From: Echinometra lucunter | Lineage: Eukaryota > Echinodermata > Echinoidea > Camarodonta > Echinometridae | DNA length: 64,000 nt | Direction: 5' to 3' | NCBI GenBank assembly: GCA_029962745.1 | Contig: CM057152.1 | Span: forward strand, 21,015,310 to 21,079,309 | Shown: positions 21,518 through 34,100 of the stretch, piece by piece | How the letters are laid out: each line of letters starts with the position of its first letter | Numbering within the stretch: position 1 is the first letter of the stretch | Notes under the pieces: model-generated | Seen by the model: the letters and a program-made list of their open reading frames with translations, nothing else | Database searches by the model: none | Told to the model about the DNA's origin: nothing | Position numbers and translations under genes: made by a program

Positions 21518-24500
21518 GTAATTCAACTCATAGTTGAAACATTGCAGAAATCGCGGGTATTGAAACTAAAATGTCAGAATCTGACATCATCTGCAAGTTG
21601 GCACCAGCAACCAAGGATCCAGGGTGGGTATTTATTTGGCCGAGGGTGCTAACCTGAGGTAGCGATTAGATAATGATGAATAATGATTCCATCACTCTGT
21701 GTGTCACCGTGGCGTGATCATGTTCAATAACAACATACCTGGGCTCCTTTTTGGAGTTGGTTTGTGGAACAAGGGACTTGAAAGGAAATTTCGAGGTGAC
21801 AGTTCTTCCCGTTTGCTCAGCGTTTATAGCAGAAATAGAAAAGAAAAACCTGTCATGATGAATTCATGTGATAGGATGAATGTGTTCCTTTGACGTAGTT
21901 ACAATGATGTGTCATGCTTCAGAAAACATGCTGGTGGAAAATGAATGAAGAGAAAAATGCAACGATTGTCTGTTCTATACAAAGCTTTAAAAAGGTAATA
22001 CAAAATTTTAAAAAGATTGATGAGGTTTGAACTCTTAATCTTGAATCTGTTCTATCAATAACCAAACCATAAAACTTATAATACATCAATTTCTTAGAAA
22101 ATACATAGCGACATAATGTGATCTTTTGGATATTTTGCCAAAACATAATGTAGCCTGTAGCAACACTGCCTGAAATCAAGGCATACATGTACATTCCTAG
22201 ATGAAAGCTCATTTGACTTTCATCACTCTACACATTCTATTCTTAGAATCCTATATGAGGGACTTGTTTGCACCCATGAGAACCCCTCGCCGTCATCCTA
22301 CCGGTCCATTGTTCTCAAGTTTCCTCCATCCCTTCTCATCCTGCTTGCATGCTAAAGGCCAAAGATCTTGTCAGTTTCCCCAATTAATCTTTCTCCATCT
22401 CTCCTTCTCTCTTCCTGATCTTTCCAAAATTTCTAATGGATCAGTAAGGTGATGTGTGTAACCCCCCCCCCCCCCAATGTCATCCTCCCAAAGTTTCTTG
22501 AGATGTTCTGTCATCATCTCCATCAACTTTATAACATTTTAAAGAAGAAAGTCATGAAATTTTTGCAGTGTAATAAGGATATGTCATGTCATGATCCTCA
22601 TCATACTTTCCTGGTTACTTTTCTTTGAATACACTTCATATGAAATTTCATTTCTCTGTTTAGTGATATCTTCTTTCTTATCCGGCTAATTTTGCAGTTT
22701 TGAAAAATCTTTACTATTTCACTGTAAATATTGACTATTTTGTCCAGGTGTCTAAATCGTCTTGCCCAGGTCAGCATCTTTGCAATCTATTTCTATAGAC
22801 TTTTCCCTGCTCCCTTTTGAATTCTGTAGGAATAATACTTTCAGGCCAAATTAAAAATGTTTGCCTTCAATACAGAGCAGCCTTTACCCATTGGACATAC
22901 ACCTGTTTGTTCTTGGAATATTACAAAAATAACTTCTTTTTCTTTCTTCCTCTGTGTTAATAATTCACCAGAGTTGAAACACCTTCACAAACCTCAAGTT
23001 GCTTTGTTATCTTGGCTTACAGCCATATAGTGCTCTAGTTTGGTCCAAGTTTCTTCTCTTAACCTGTTTTGGGGAGAAATGGTTGGAGTTCACTTTGAGT
23101 TTCGACAAAATCGATGCCAATATTGGTGGGTAGGAAAACGGTGACGAGGAAAAGGAAACACTGTAGGTGTTTGAAGAAAGTGTTTGGAAGAACAAAGAAA
23201 TCATACATGTACAGAAATTTTGGACTGAATTCAGCAGGCTGATATTTCCATGAATTTATGAAATGTGAAAAATCCAGCATAAATGGGTGAAGGCTAGCTT
23301 ATTTCATTTGGTTATTACTTTTAGTGTGGCAATACAGAATTGACGCAACAACTGAATTAGACTGAATAGCACAATATTGAAGTGCAAGAACCTTGTTGAT
23401 CTTCTCCTGTCCTATTTGGATATCCTCAATGAGCCTCAAATAACAATCATTGTTGGCAGAGAAAGCATATATGAAACAAGCTGAATAAAACAGCTTTACA
23501 TTGAATGAGTATTAGATCTCTCTGGACTCTTCTTGTCTTTCAGCCATGTATCAACGATGAGGTTTTATTTTAGATATGTCCTTGGTGACGATTGTAGATA
23601 AGAGAGAGGAAAGTAAAGGAATAGAAACATTCGTAGACGACAGCATAGTGTGTGTGCAATCTTATGTTGTGCTGCCAGATGGGTGTAGGAGTCTTTTGAG
23701 AAAGTCTTGAGAGAGAGGGGGGCAGGATAGGGAGAGATGGAGGGATGGAAAGAGAGGGATAAAGAGATGGAAGGAGACATAGAGAAAGAGAGATATATAG
23801 AGAGAGAGAGATGGAGAAAGAGAGATGGAGAGAGCTGGGGACTTAGAGAAATTGAGAGAGATAAAGGATAACGAGAGATGAAGATGGAGAGGGAAAGAAA
23901 AATGATCTTTAAAAAGGTTGCCCCCATAACCTCCCCAAAACCCGGGCCCACTGGAATAATAAAATGCTTCGTTTCCTGTCCTGGCACATGACTGTATACA
24001 TGATGCTAATCTATTGACGTCAAAAGCGCCAGGAACCGTGTGAATAATCACCAGGTCACTGCTTCTTCTTGCTTTCTTTGCTGATCATCCAGGGCAGTAA
24101 AGAAAGGTAGAAGGTTCCAAGTTTGGGTTTTAGAAGCTCTCCTAAGAGAATCCAATTGCCCCCTTCTGTTTCTGGACCATGACTATCGCAATGCTTTCTC
24201 ATGGTTTCCTATACTTTTCGAGCTCCCTGTATGCGTAAAACCTGTTTCTAATTTAAGCTTCCTTCTCCCATAAATGAGTATTGTTTTAATTTCTTATATT
24301 CATTACGAAGGGCCTCTTGAAAAGTATTACAGTTTGAAATAATTAAAGAAAAGGAAATCTTCTTCATAAATCAAAGAATGAGATGAGAATGATACAAGAG
24401 TGAAACTATTATTATTATTTGAAACATTTGTGAGTGGCTAAGTGTAATTTAATGTGTTGCATTTGATCTGCTCATGGAGTGTTCATCCCTTAGTTTTTTT

Positions 24501-25009
24501 TTCTTGTAGTAACATACTGATCTTCTTTTAGAATTATAGGGGAAATTAGATTATGTTTGAATGGCACCATGGTTTTTGTGCATCATATTAAGAAAATTCT
24601 TCTTGCAGATATATTCCTTATAAAAAGGGGAATGCTTCTTTTGCAGAAATAACAGGTGAATATGAACAAAAGCACAATGTAGATAATGACTGAGGTGCAA
24701 AGAAATAAATGGTAGGCTTTTTTGCATCACTTTTAAAGAAAATGATAACCTCTTTGGCTTGAAATGTGTAGACACAAGCAAACCATTCTGAAGACAAATT
24801 TGTAAAGAGCAACACTGATGCTTTGAACTTTGCTTCTTCTCCCAAACATTTCCTGTACATGCTCTGAACATATGCATTGTTAGATATGTACATGTATACA
24901 TTTCCTTTGTTATTTTCTTACTTTTAAAAAACCGATCGGGGCTAAATCATTCATCAGATAAATACTTGTTTTTCTCTCATCATGGATCTGATTCTCTTTG
25001 TCTGGGCAG
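21518..25009 (+). other. Intron (3.5 kb)
   Basis: Holds a C run (about 22463-22476) and a purine-rich (GA) tract from about 23694 to 23900. That tract makes long open frames full of Ser/Leu on the opposite strand, which are low-complexity artefacts. Nothing else recognisable. Confidence 0.75.
23694..23900. repeat. Purine-rich GA low-complexity tract
   Basis: About 200 bp almost entirely of A and G on the + strand, with irregular GAGAGA and GGAGA motifs. A polypurine tract of this length may adopt triplex (H-DNA) structure. It explains the Ser/Leu-rich open frames on the minus strand. Confidence 0.85.
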
Positions 25010-25168
25010 GATATGATGAAGCACTACAAGGAAGAGCAGGGGCGGGACGTGATCGCCAGGGCGCTCAAGTCCATGACTAACGTGGCATGGCACATCAACG
25101 ACATGAAGAGAAAACATGAGGCGTCTGTCCACGTTCAGGAGATACAGAGTCAGCTCCATGGATGGCAG
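25010..25168 (+). CDS. PLEKHG: C-terminal DH exon leading into the DH-PH linker
   Basis: The acceptor is GGGCAG|GAT and the donor TGGCAG|GTATGT. It is 159 bp, 53 codons, phase 0/0. It starts DMMKHYKEEQGRDVIARAL and contains VAWHINDMKRKHE, a hallmark of the last DH helix (conserved region in alpha 6) in PLEKHG1-3, then VQEIQSQLHGWQ, the family's linker into the PH domain. Codons here are more GC-rich than the flanking introns, as expected for conserved coding sequence. Confidence 0.96.
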
Positions 25169-26016
25169 GTATGTCAGTCACAGCGGAAAAAAAAAACAAT
25201 TGACGGGAGCACAGAGCACTTGCTCTTGGAACTTAACCCCTCCCCCCCCCCCCCCCCACCCAAACCCCAAGTCCTCTTGGAAGCAACTGTTTTTCACTGG
25301 TTTTAACAAGGGCTCCCATGCAAGCTATTTTACATCTTTGAATTTGGGGGGTCCATGTGCTATTCTTCATACTTGCTATTATGGGGCCATGAAAACTGCG
25401 GAGCATTGAAACACTGAACCTGATTCTCAGTGGTCACTGACAAAGGTTCATCATTGTGGGCACTGGTATCCTTGATCTCAAATTTACCTTTGGCAAAGGG
25501 AAGTTTGTGTATATTTCTCATCTCAGATATGATAGATCAATTGATTGAGTAATGATGTTTTGTTATTACAGATATTTCTGTAAGGCCCAGTGGTTCAGGA
25601 TGAAGGTCCCAGGCATATATTCATTTCAAATCTAAAATTTTAGAATACCAGCTTCATTTCTGTACATTTCTTAGTCTAGGTAATCCCTTCGAACCATTTC
25701 AGATCGGAAAAGTTGACATTTTTGAAAGCTTACTGCACGATCTTCACACATTTATTAGGAGGAGGTGATTCATTTTAGTTCAGACACTTCTTGTTTTTGT
25801 GATCTGGGAGGGAAGCTGTCTGAGGTAAATGCAAAAAAGTGAAGAATCCCCGAAGAGTCCCCATATCAGACATGACGCATGCAGCAGGTGAGATAGTCAT
25901 TTCCATGGAAACAGATGAATTTCATTGAGACTGTTTGGGAAGTCATGTTTCTCTTCCCTTTGTACCGAGCTAATGTGTCAAAGACCTGGGCACTGGGCCT
26001 CAAGATCTGTTTTCAA

Positions 26017-26195
26017 TACAGTGGAACCTTGTTATAAAGAACACTGTTATAACAAACTCTTGTTATAACAAGGTAATTTTGGCCGTCCCACTTCTTTGTA
26101 TTTCATTGTATTTTAGCCCTAATATAACAAGGTCTTGATATAAAGAGGTAATTTCCTTGGTGTAGAGGTTTTTGTTTTAATTAGGTTCACCTGTA
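26017..26195. mobile_element. pogo/mariner-like MITE flanked by TA
   Basis: TA at 26017-26018 and 26194-26195 flanks 26019-26193. The left end CAGTGGAACCTTGTTATAA and right end TTAGGTTCACCTG are imperfect inverted repeats (CAGGTGAACCT when reversed). The interior repeats TTATAACAAGG and AATATAACAAGG. A TA duplication with CAGT/CAGG ends fits the Tc1-mariner-pogo (Tigger) class. It has no transposase. Confidence 0.78.
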
Positions 26196-27861
26196 CTTTG
26201 AGTATGACTAGTTAGGAGGAATATCTGAATCGAATTGTTATTATGTTGTATGTGTTACTCTTGTCTTGTGTATAGAGCTTTGTCCTCCTTTGAAGAAAGG
26301 ACAACTGGAAAGCGTGCATTTATGGTATTAAAAGAGAGAAAAAAATCCCTACCCCCCCTTTTTTTTTTTTTAAATAGTATGTACACTGTACATAGGTGTA
26401 GATCATTCCTTGCAGTAGATTGTTGCAGACACTTGTGTTTCAGTATGATATAACATGACAGAAGTTTCAAGTGAGCAGTAACCACAGAGCCAAGCTTTTC
26501 TTCAGTCTCAGCATCCTCCAATTTTCAAGGGTTCCGGCAAGAAGAGTCCAAATACCCCTGGCTTCCTCTTCAATTTCCCTCATAAATTTCTTCTTCTCTT
26601 TGGTGTCTTTTTTCTGCTTTGAGTTTGTTGTAATTTGGAGTTGAGACTTTAATCTTTCCATCTGAAGGCTGCTCATTGATGAGATGACAGAGGGTGAACT
26701 TTTGCGACCCGTCACGGATGCCAAAGATGTCAGCCAGTGTCTTGGAGACTTAAAGGTGTTACGTGTGTAAAATACGTAGAAGCTACTGTCAGCTACATAA
26801 TCTTGTGTTGGTTAGTGAAGGTGATCTTGTTTAATAGTTTTAGGCTGATTCCAAGGAATTCATCAATTGGAAGTTTTTCTGTTTAGATTATAATAACAGA
26901 TTGCAGAGAACTGGATTAACTTACATTCGTATCATGTTCTTGAGGATTAATGCCTGTCTGTCTACCCCACCTTTGACAATTTACACCCAAACTTTGTGGC
27001 CTCTCCTTGAAGCCTCAGACATAGTTTGGTATAAAAGCCTCTTTTAGAGGGTTGGAATTTGTGAGGTTTCCAAACAAGTAGATCTATATTTTTCATGTCA
27101 GTATTTTTTTAGCTTCCCTTTTTAGTTTGCCTCAAAGTAATAGATTTCAGTACAGAGCATTTTGAAAAGTCAAACACAGGTTAAAATAGACCAGAGAAGA
27201 AATATCATCCAAGGGTTACAGGGGTTAACAATTTGTGGACCCATATCAGTGAAAGAGGAAGTGCACAGAATGTTTCCAAAGACGAGCTATCTGTCTTGAG
27301 GTTTGTCTTGATAAGGCACTGCTTAAAATTTATGAGACGTGCTGGGAGAGAGGATAGTTGGTTGTCTATTTTGGAAAACAACACTTTTCAAGTAGTTGCA
27401 AAGTTTGCTTTTCTTGAGTGGATGGGATTGGGGACAGGAGTGGTCTTATCTCCATCAGATACAAGCTTTCCAGGTTAATTGTGGCAGGGTCAGAAGAACA
27501 CTTGTCTCAGGAAAGATTTTGGTGTCTTGTGCGACATTCCAAAGAAAGTTCAAAAGGGAAAAGATGAGAGGGTGGTATTTTTTGTAAGCTTATCAATATA
27601 TTGATCTATATCCTGAATTGGTAGAAAAGTGTTTCTTGAAAGATATGGGATGCTGTTCAGTTTAACACTTACTCAGTCTGTAGTTTATGTAATCAAGTAA
27701 TGGGTCTTGCAAGATCTACAATACTTTAAATGCACTAGAATCAATGTCATTGCTTCAGGAAGTTGTAGAAGGAGCCACATAATTTACCCTCTCTCTAGGC
27801 CCTTTTCTGTATTGCATGCATCCTCAGCAGTGCTATGTCTCATCAGAAAGGCATCTGCTGT

Positions 27862-28200
27862 TTATGTCTTTCCCTGCCTTCTCCCCTCCCTCCTCCTCTA
27901 TGCTCATCGTTGCCCCCTATCTCTACTCTTCTCCTTTTCCTCTCTATCTCTCTGTCTTTATCTTTTTCTTTCTACTATTTTTTGTCCCTGTCTTCATTTG
28001 CTCTGTTTTTCTGTATTTTAGTCTCTCTCCTGTCTTTCTTTCTCTCTCTCTCTCTCTTGCTCTCTCTTTGTTTTTCTCTGTCTCTTGTCTATCTGTCTCT
28101 CCCTCTATTTCTCTCTCTCTCTTACACTCTGGCTTTGTCTGTCTGTCTATCTCTTTGTCTCTCCTCTTTATTTATCTCTCTCTTTCTCTCTCATTCCTAT
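27862..28200. repeat. CT-rich low-complexity tract
   Basis: About 340 bp of CTCTCT, TTTCTCT and TGTCTGTCT mixtures on the + strand. All three forward frames stay open and read as Ser/Leu/Phe-rich peptides. These are not genes. Confidence 0.88.
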
Positions 28201-28995
28201 TCTCATGTTAACATCATTTCCATTCATCTCAACTTATCTATCTTTACCATATCTATGCTGTAGCTCTCCTGCTAATAAGTACAGCTGCCGTCCCTCATCC
28301 TGTATGAATGGGATAAATCCATCATGTCTTCTCAACAAGTCCATGTAGTTTGCCAGAAAGAAAGAGATACATAGATTAGGGTGCATGCTGCAATGATCCA
28401 AATGCTGCGGTTGCTTGGGGTCTTTATGCAGGTCATGATATATGACTGCATGACTACATGTAGTCTTCTTGAATACAGTCTGCATTTTGTGAGCTTGAAT
28501 TTCTCCAGCCCATGATCTGGACAATATCTTACTGTAAGTTTGTAGTATTTAATGACTGGACAGATGAAATTGAAATGCTTGCATGTATGTTTTATAATTT
28601 TTCTGAGGCAGGCTTGGATAAGAAAGAACACCATCACCCTTAACCTTTATCAAATTCAAATCTCTGCCTACATTCCGTTAGTCCAAAGCTTAGTCTGATT
28701 GCTCCATGTCTTTGCTTGGACAAGAATTTAAACGATGCTGATCTTAGGAACAGCTCCTAATGAGCATAGGAACTCGAGTGAGATGAGACCAATTTCCCTC
28801 CCTAAACAAGATCCTTAATGGTGTGTTGTCTTGACCCCTGGTAAAACCTACCTGTACTTTAAGGATGATAGAGTTATCTGTTTATAATTAGGTGTACTGA
28901 CAGATAGAACGTATCCTGCGAGAAATGCTTGCTTGCTGCAAGATGGGACAATAACAGCATGTGATAGAAAAGACAGAAAAGGGAAATGAAGACCA

Positions 28996-29412
28996 TTAAC
29001 CCATTCGTGACAGAAGGTCCACATTATGTGGTTTGGCCTTATAACCTTTGATGCAGAGCCCTAGAAATCATTCCAAATACATGAGTAGAAATAGCAAAAA
29101 TTTCTACACAAACTGTGCCCATTTTGGTTGGGTCAATATTTTCTGTTCGATGTTGAAATTTTTTTAAATGAAAATAAGCATTAAAATCCTTAAATTGGCA
29201 ATGCAATGGAAATTTTAAAATCACCATTATTCCCTGCAAATTGGCAACTTTTTGAATTTTCTCCATACTTTTTGCCAATTTATATTTATTTCAGATACAT
29301 GACTTTTTATTTTAAAAATATAGCAATAAAAGAAAAATTTTAGTGTTGCCAATTTGGAGAATAAAAGCTGATCAAATTAGGCTTTAAATAATTCCTGTCA
29401 CGAATGGGTTAA
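28996..29412. mobile_element. piggyBac-like MITE, copy 1 (409 bp) with perfect TTAA duplication
   Basis: TTAA at 28996-28999 and 29409-29412 flanks 29000-29408. The terminal inverted repeats CCCATTCGTGACAG and CTGTCACGAATGGG match over all 14 bases. piggyBac-superfamily ends start CCC next to TTAA, as seen. The interior has repeated TTGGCAA motifs and no transposase. A second, diverged copy in the same orientation is at 55674-56076. Confidence 0.93.
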
Positions 29413-31026
29413 GATATTGCCTTGCTTTGAAGCCTGTGTATTGTTTTGCTAGCAGGAAGGAGAATTTGCATGAAACTGATTGAATATAGTCTCACATTGT
29501 CCGCATTGCATGAAAAGATACATGTTTGAGATCACATGACATTCCATTCATGATTTCCGGTAAATTTCAGTTTAAATATTTGAAATCAATGCAATGTAAC
29601 GGTTACACCCTCCCCCACACTGGGACCCTTGCCACTCCCTGAACAACGTTCACAGCACTTCGTACTCTTGTCTCGTAAACAGAGCTCTCATTTCTTATGC
29701 ATGTGTGTAGGCCCATGTGACTTTACATTGCTGGCCCGAGATCAGAAATATTTTTCACCTTTCATTTGTGGAAGATTTAACTTGAGGAGGAAAAAACTAA
29801 ACAGCATCTTAGCTTTGCTTCTGTCTTGCTACTGTCCAGCTGAAAGCAAGGATATCTGATAGTTTTGGAGGGCCTCCCAAACTGGACATAATGATATAAA
29901 ATTTGGTAGAGGGATGAATAATGCAATGCTCATAGGGAAATATTATTGCTCTAATTAAAACTGAAGAAACAAATAATAGAACAATTAGATGATAGTATTG
30001 TTACACATGAAAAAAAATGGAGAAAATATGATAAATAAACAAGAAAATATCTCTAAGATTACCAGGTGCAAATCATAGCAAATGTCATTTAGTGTAAACT
30101 ATGTGAATGAAAGATATTGGTCAGATTAACAAAAAGGATGATTTAGTCTTGAGTTAAGATCGTGTGGAACATGATATTACAGCTTTCCTCTGAGATCAGA
30201 AGTATTATAAAACTGAGAGAAATCATTTTAACATAACCTGAAGATATGTCATGAGAGAGAGAGAGAGAGAGAGAGAAAAAAAAAAAAACAGGGAAAGGGG
30301 ATAGGCTTGCATGTTCTAGGCCAAGGCTGTAAGAAAATATTTCACATGAATCTAGTGTCTTTCCTGTTACAGAAATGACAAATGTTTTCTGTTTATCTCA
30401 TGCCTTGTAGTATGGATTTCACTAGGATAGGAATAAAGGAAGAAAAGTGAAATGAATATGCATGTAGGTCGTTTAAAAAGAGCAATTGAAAGAGGAAGAC
30501 ACAGAGGGGAGGGAGGGAATTAGAGTTGGAGTTGGAGAGAGTCATGAGTTAGAGCATGATATATAGTAGAGAGTGCCCTGAAGTTGTGGTTTCAGAAGAG
30601 AAGAAAACAGTATTAAATGTGCTGGGTAAATATGTTAGGGAGCTATAATTAGCCTGATATGGATATTTTCTAAACCTGTAGGGTAACCTAATAACCTCAT
30701 TACTTTTGTATGCTTTGAAACCTCTTATTGGCACAGGCTTGAGGAAACAGATTTTTAAAAAGTTCTTTTCCCTTTTCAAGAATCTCTCCATCTCCACATT
30801 CTCTAAGTTAGAAGGAAGTCTTCACTTGCGCTTCCAATTGAACCTGTTGAGTATGATGTGATTTTGGTACAACACACGTTTCCCATGAACTTTTTCCACT
30901 TCTTGTGTCAAGCTCGTAGCAAGACACTTGGATTCAAGTTTTTGGACAATCTCAGGAAAATTTGTTACCCATTGGTGTGATTTGTTTCCTTTATTTTGGA
31001 AGTACTGTTGATGGTACTTTAATACC

Positions 31027-31179
31027 CCTTTCAATAAATCGCTGGTCCGGACCAGGTCCGGACCAGGTCCGCACTAAGTCATAAAATTTTGAATTACTGA
31101 ACGGCATGGCCCAAAATACTGCACTATTTTAGAGCTGCTTTTATGAGCAACAGGAGCGGACCAAAGAATTACTGAAAGG
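31027..31179. mobile_element. Possible small inverted-repeat element
   Basis: CCTTTCAATAAATCGCTGG on the left pairs imperfectly with CCAAAGAATTACTGAAAGG on the right. The interior starts with a short direct repeat GGTCCGGACCA. No target-site duplication is clear. Likely an old MITE; superfamily unknown. Confidence 0.5.
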
Positions 31180-34100
31180 AGCAGTACTAAAAGTCCACCC
31201 TGATAACCTGTAGTTTGACAGCAATATTGCTAATTTGTTGAAGGTGGTTTCCCTTGTATTTGATTTGGCAAAATAATCCCCCCCTCCCCTGAGAAAAGGA
31301 TGCAATCCCAACCCCCCCCCCCCCCTTTCCATGCCCCCTGCCCCCAAAAAGTATTTGACAGATGAGATGTGTGTTGTGTTTTGAAGGGAACGAAGCAACT
31401 TTAACAGTTCACTTGTGCTGCGACAGGTTTTAGTCAGGACTGGCTTTAGTCTTGACTATTGAGGGGCTTTAATTTAGAGAAAAGGGGGATGGGAATACAC
31501 TAGAACATAGAAAGTCAACTTGATCATTGGATTACTTTGTCTCGACTTATTAGATTTGTTCCTGCTAGCAAAGGCGGGATATATGTGTATAGTTTTGAGG
31601 GGAGGAAGATGAAGGAGAAAGGAGCATGACTTAAGATGGAGAGAAGGAAAAAAGACGAGGAGGAGGGTAGGAAGAAGGATAGGATTTTTATTTGAGGGCT
31701 AGAAGAAAAGGAGGGTTCTTATTCTACAGGATGCAGAGAAGCATTTTTATGGAAATGGGAGAAAAAGAAGGAAGAAGGGAAACTTTTTCTTTGAGTTCCA
31801 GTTCAAACAGATACTAAAGAGTAGATGTAATTTTTTTTCCCAGAGTTTCATTTTTCATAGTTTCATTTTTCATGGTCTGTATTACTTACAGAGAGTAATC
31901 AAAAGGTCCATGCATACTACATACAATCCCTAGATATGTTAGGTTTGTTATATGTCAAAAATGCATCCATAAATTTTTGACATTAAAACGGTGGCTGCAA
32001 AAGCACCTCTGTTGTTTGCTTATCATATTGAGACTTGCTTTGTCAGGAAGTATAGACAACTTGTAAATTTTGGGCATTAAAATATGAAATGATCAGTTGG
32101 CTGTTGCATTCCATCAAGGTTTGTATTTTTAGAAGATGTAATATACCCACTAATCCTGTGCTATCAGCATACCTCTAACAGGTCCTCTTGATAAACTGGA
32201 AAGCTCCAGGATCTCTTATAATGTAATCAGTTCCTATCACATCAGACATCAAGCCTACCAAGTGGTCGTCCATCTTCCTTGGGATACGAGGAGACAGCAC
32301 GAAGAATCAATTTAGAAACCTATCACTGAGCCCTGCTAAGACCTAATAGAAATATTCCTAATCCAATAGCTAAAGCCGGAAGATGTCCTCAGGCAGGCGC
32401 TAAGACAGGATAGGAAGAGCTTGATCGGTGAATTAGACCACAAGACTCTCAAGGCTCTTTTTCTATCTCTAGGATAGGGTGGGCAGGAAATTTCCACTTC
32501 TTTAGAATGGTCTTATACATTTAAGGTTCTGAAAACCTGGAGATCCAAATGTATTTCATACTGTTACAAGATGATATATAAGAGAGATATAGTATTTGAA
32601 TTGGAAAGAATGGAAAAAAAAAGGGAAGAAATTGAGGAAAAATGAGCAAGTACATTAAGTACATTCATAGTTCCATGACTGAAAATTATCACCGAAAGAT
32701 ACAAATGATAATGGGGACTGACACTGACATACATGAAATGTTGTTACCGGGGGTTCACATTATATAACTTTAAAGAAATGTTAACCTTTTGTTTTGATGC
32801 AGTGATATTGAAATTGGTTGCCACAGCCAAATATTAGCTTTATGATATTATCTGTTACTTTAGGGCCAGAAGAGAATTAACTCATATTTCAGCCTAGAGA
32901 TTATCACCCTTCTCACTCTCAGATGGGATGCTTGTCAATCAGTGATACCATAGAGACTGGTTAAGTAGCTCATCCAAGCATCCAAAAGCCACTATTCAAA
33001 GAAAATAGGATAGTTGATCCTTTGTAAACAAAGCAGTTGCCATGGTAACTGTATATCAACAGCAACATGGGTGTGCTGGTGATAGAAATAGTGCTGAAGT
33101 ATTGTGGTTTGCTAATTTAGAGGATATCCGTATGTGCTAAAAGAATTTTCTCCTTGAACATGGGTTTCCTCAATATCAATTTTAGGAAGGTTATTGCTCT
33201 GCTTTAAAAGCAGATTGACTGATTTGGCTACAGTTCATAAAAAAGTTGAAGATTGTGCCTTCCTGTTCCTTATGTGTGCTAAAATACAAAGTACTCTTTA
33301 TTTTTTATATAGGGAACATGTACATTGACAGCCCTATTGAGCCGCAGCCCATGAGAATGAAAATGTTAGTCCCACTTTTGAAAAGTTTTCTGAGGGCTCA
33401 CCTGATGAAATGGATGGACTTAGGGTGTTGATCTTGTTTGTTGCTAGTCCCATATGGGCCATCCAATCTTATGGGCTGTTGGTCTACCTTAGATGTCCTT
33501 GACAAGGTCGTTGTTTATTCTTTCAAAGTTTCAAACGGCTATCTGAGTTAGATATGAAAGTATTTTATTTCGTTAGTGCCATATCGATGGGTGTCCCAAA
33601 TTTGGTCGAATTTGAGATTTTTTGTATAGTTGTAATATAGTAAGTGTCACTTTGATCATGCCAATGTTTTTCCGAGAAAAATCAATTATTTAAGGACATT
33701 GGATGTCTTATCTCCACCACTTTTTGTGATTTGCAGAAAAAAATCTTTACCATAATCTGTCTCATGTTCTGGAGGTTACTCTGTGGTATTAAAATAAAAC
33801 GAGACTCTCGCATATACTTAAGTGACATACCCCTGTAAATGGTAAGAGACTATTTGCACACTTGTGCATACCACATTTTCCGGTGCTCAGAAAATGGGAC
33901 AGATCATGGGACAATTCTCCCACGGATTTGTGGTATTTGTTGCCAAGTAAATGGTTTTCTAGGTTAAAAAGGAAATAACTCAATATCTATTTGGATCTGC
34001 ATCATAATTTAGAAAAAAACATTCATATTATAATATACAACTCTATACTGATTTTTTATCATTTCAATGACAGATAAACCCTTTCAACAAATAAGGTCAT

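Noticed and set aside
23565..24051. Two long minus-strand open frames
   Set aside because: They arise from the GA-rich tract read in reverse (Ser/Leu repeats). No conserved motif.
27816..28263. Overlapping long open frames on the + strand
   Set aside because: All three frames are open across a CT-rich tract and read as Ser/Leu/Phe-rich peptides. Low complexity, not coding.
28234..28524. Minus-strand 96-residue frame with a passable composition
   Set aside because: No recognisable motif, no splice-site or homologous support, and partly adjacent to the CT tract.
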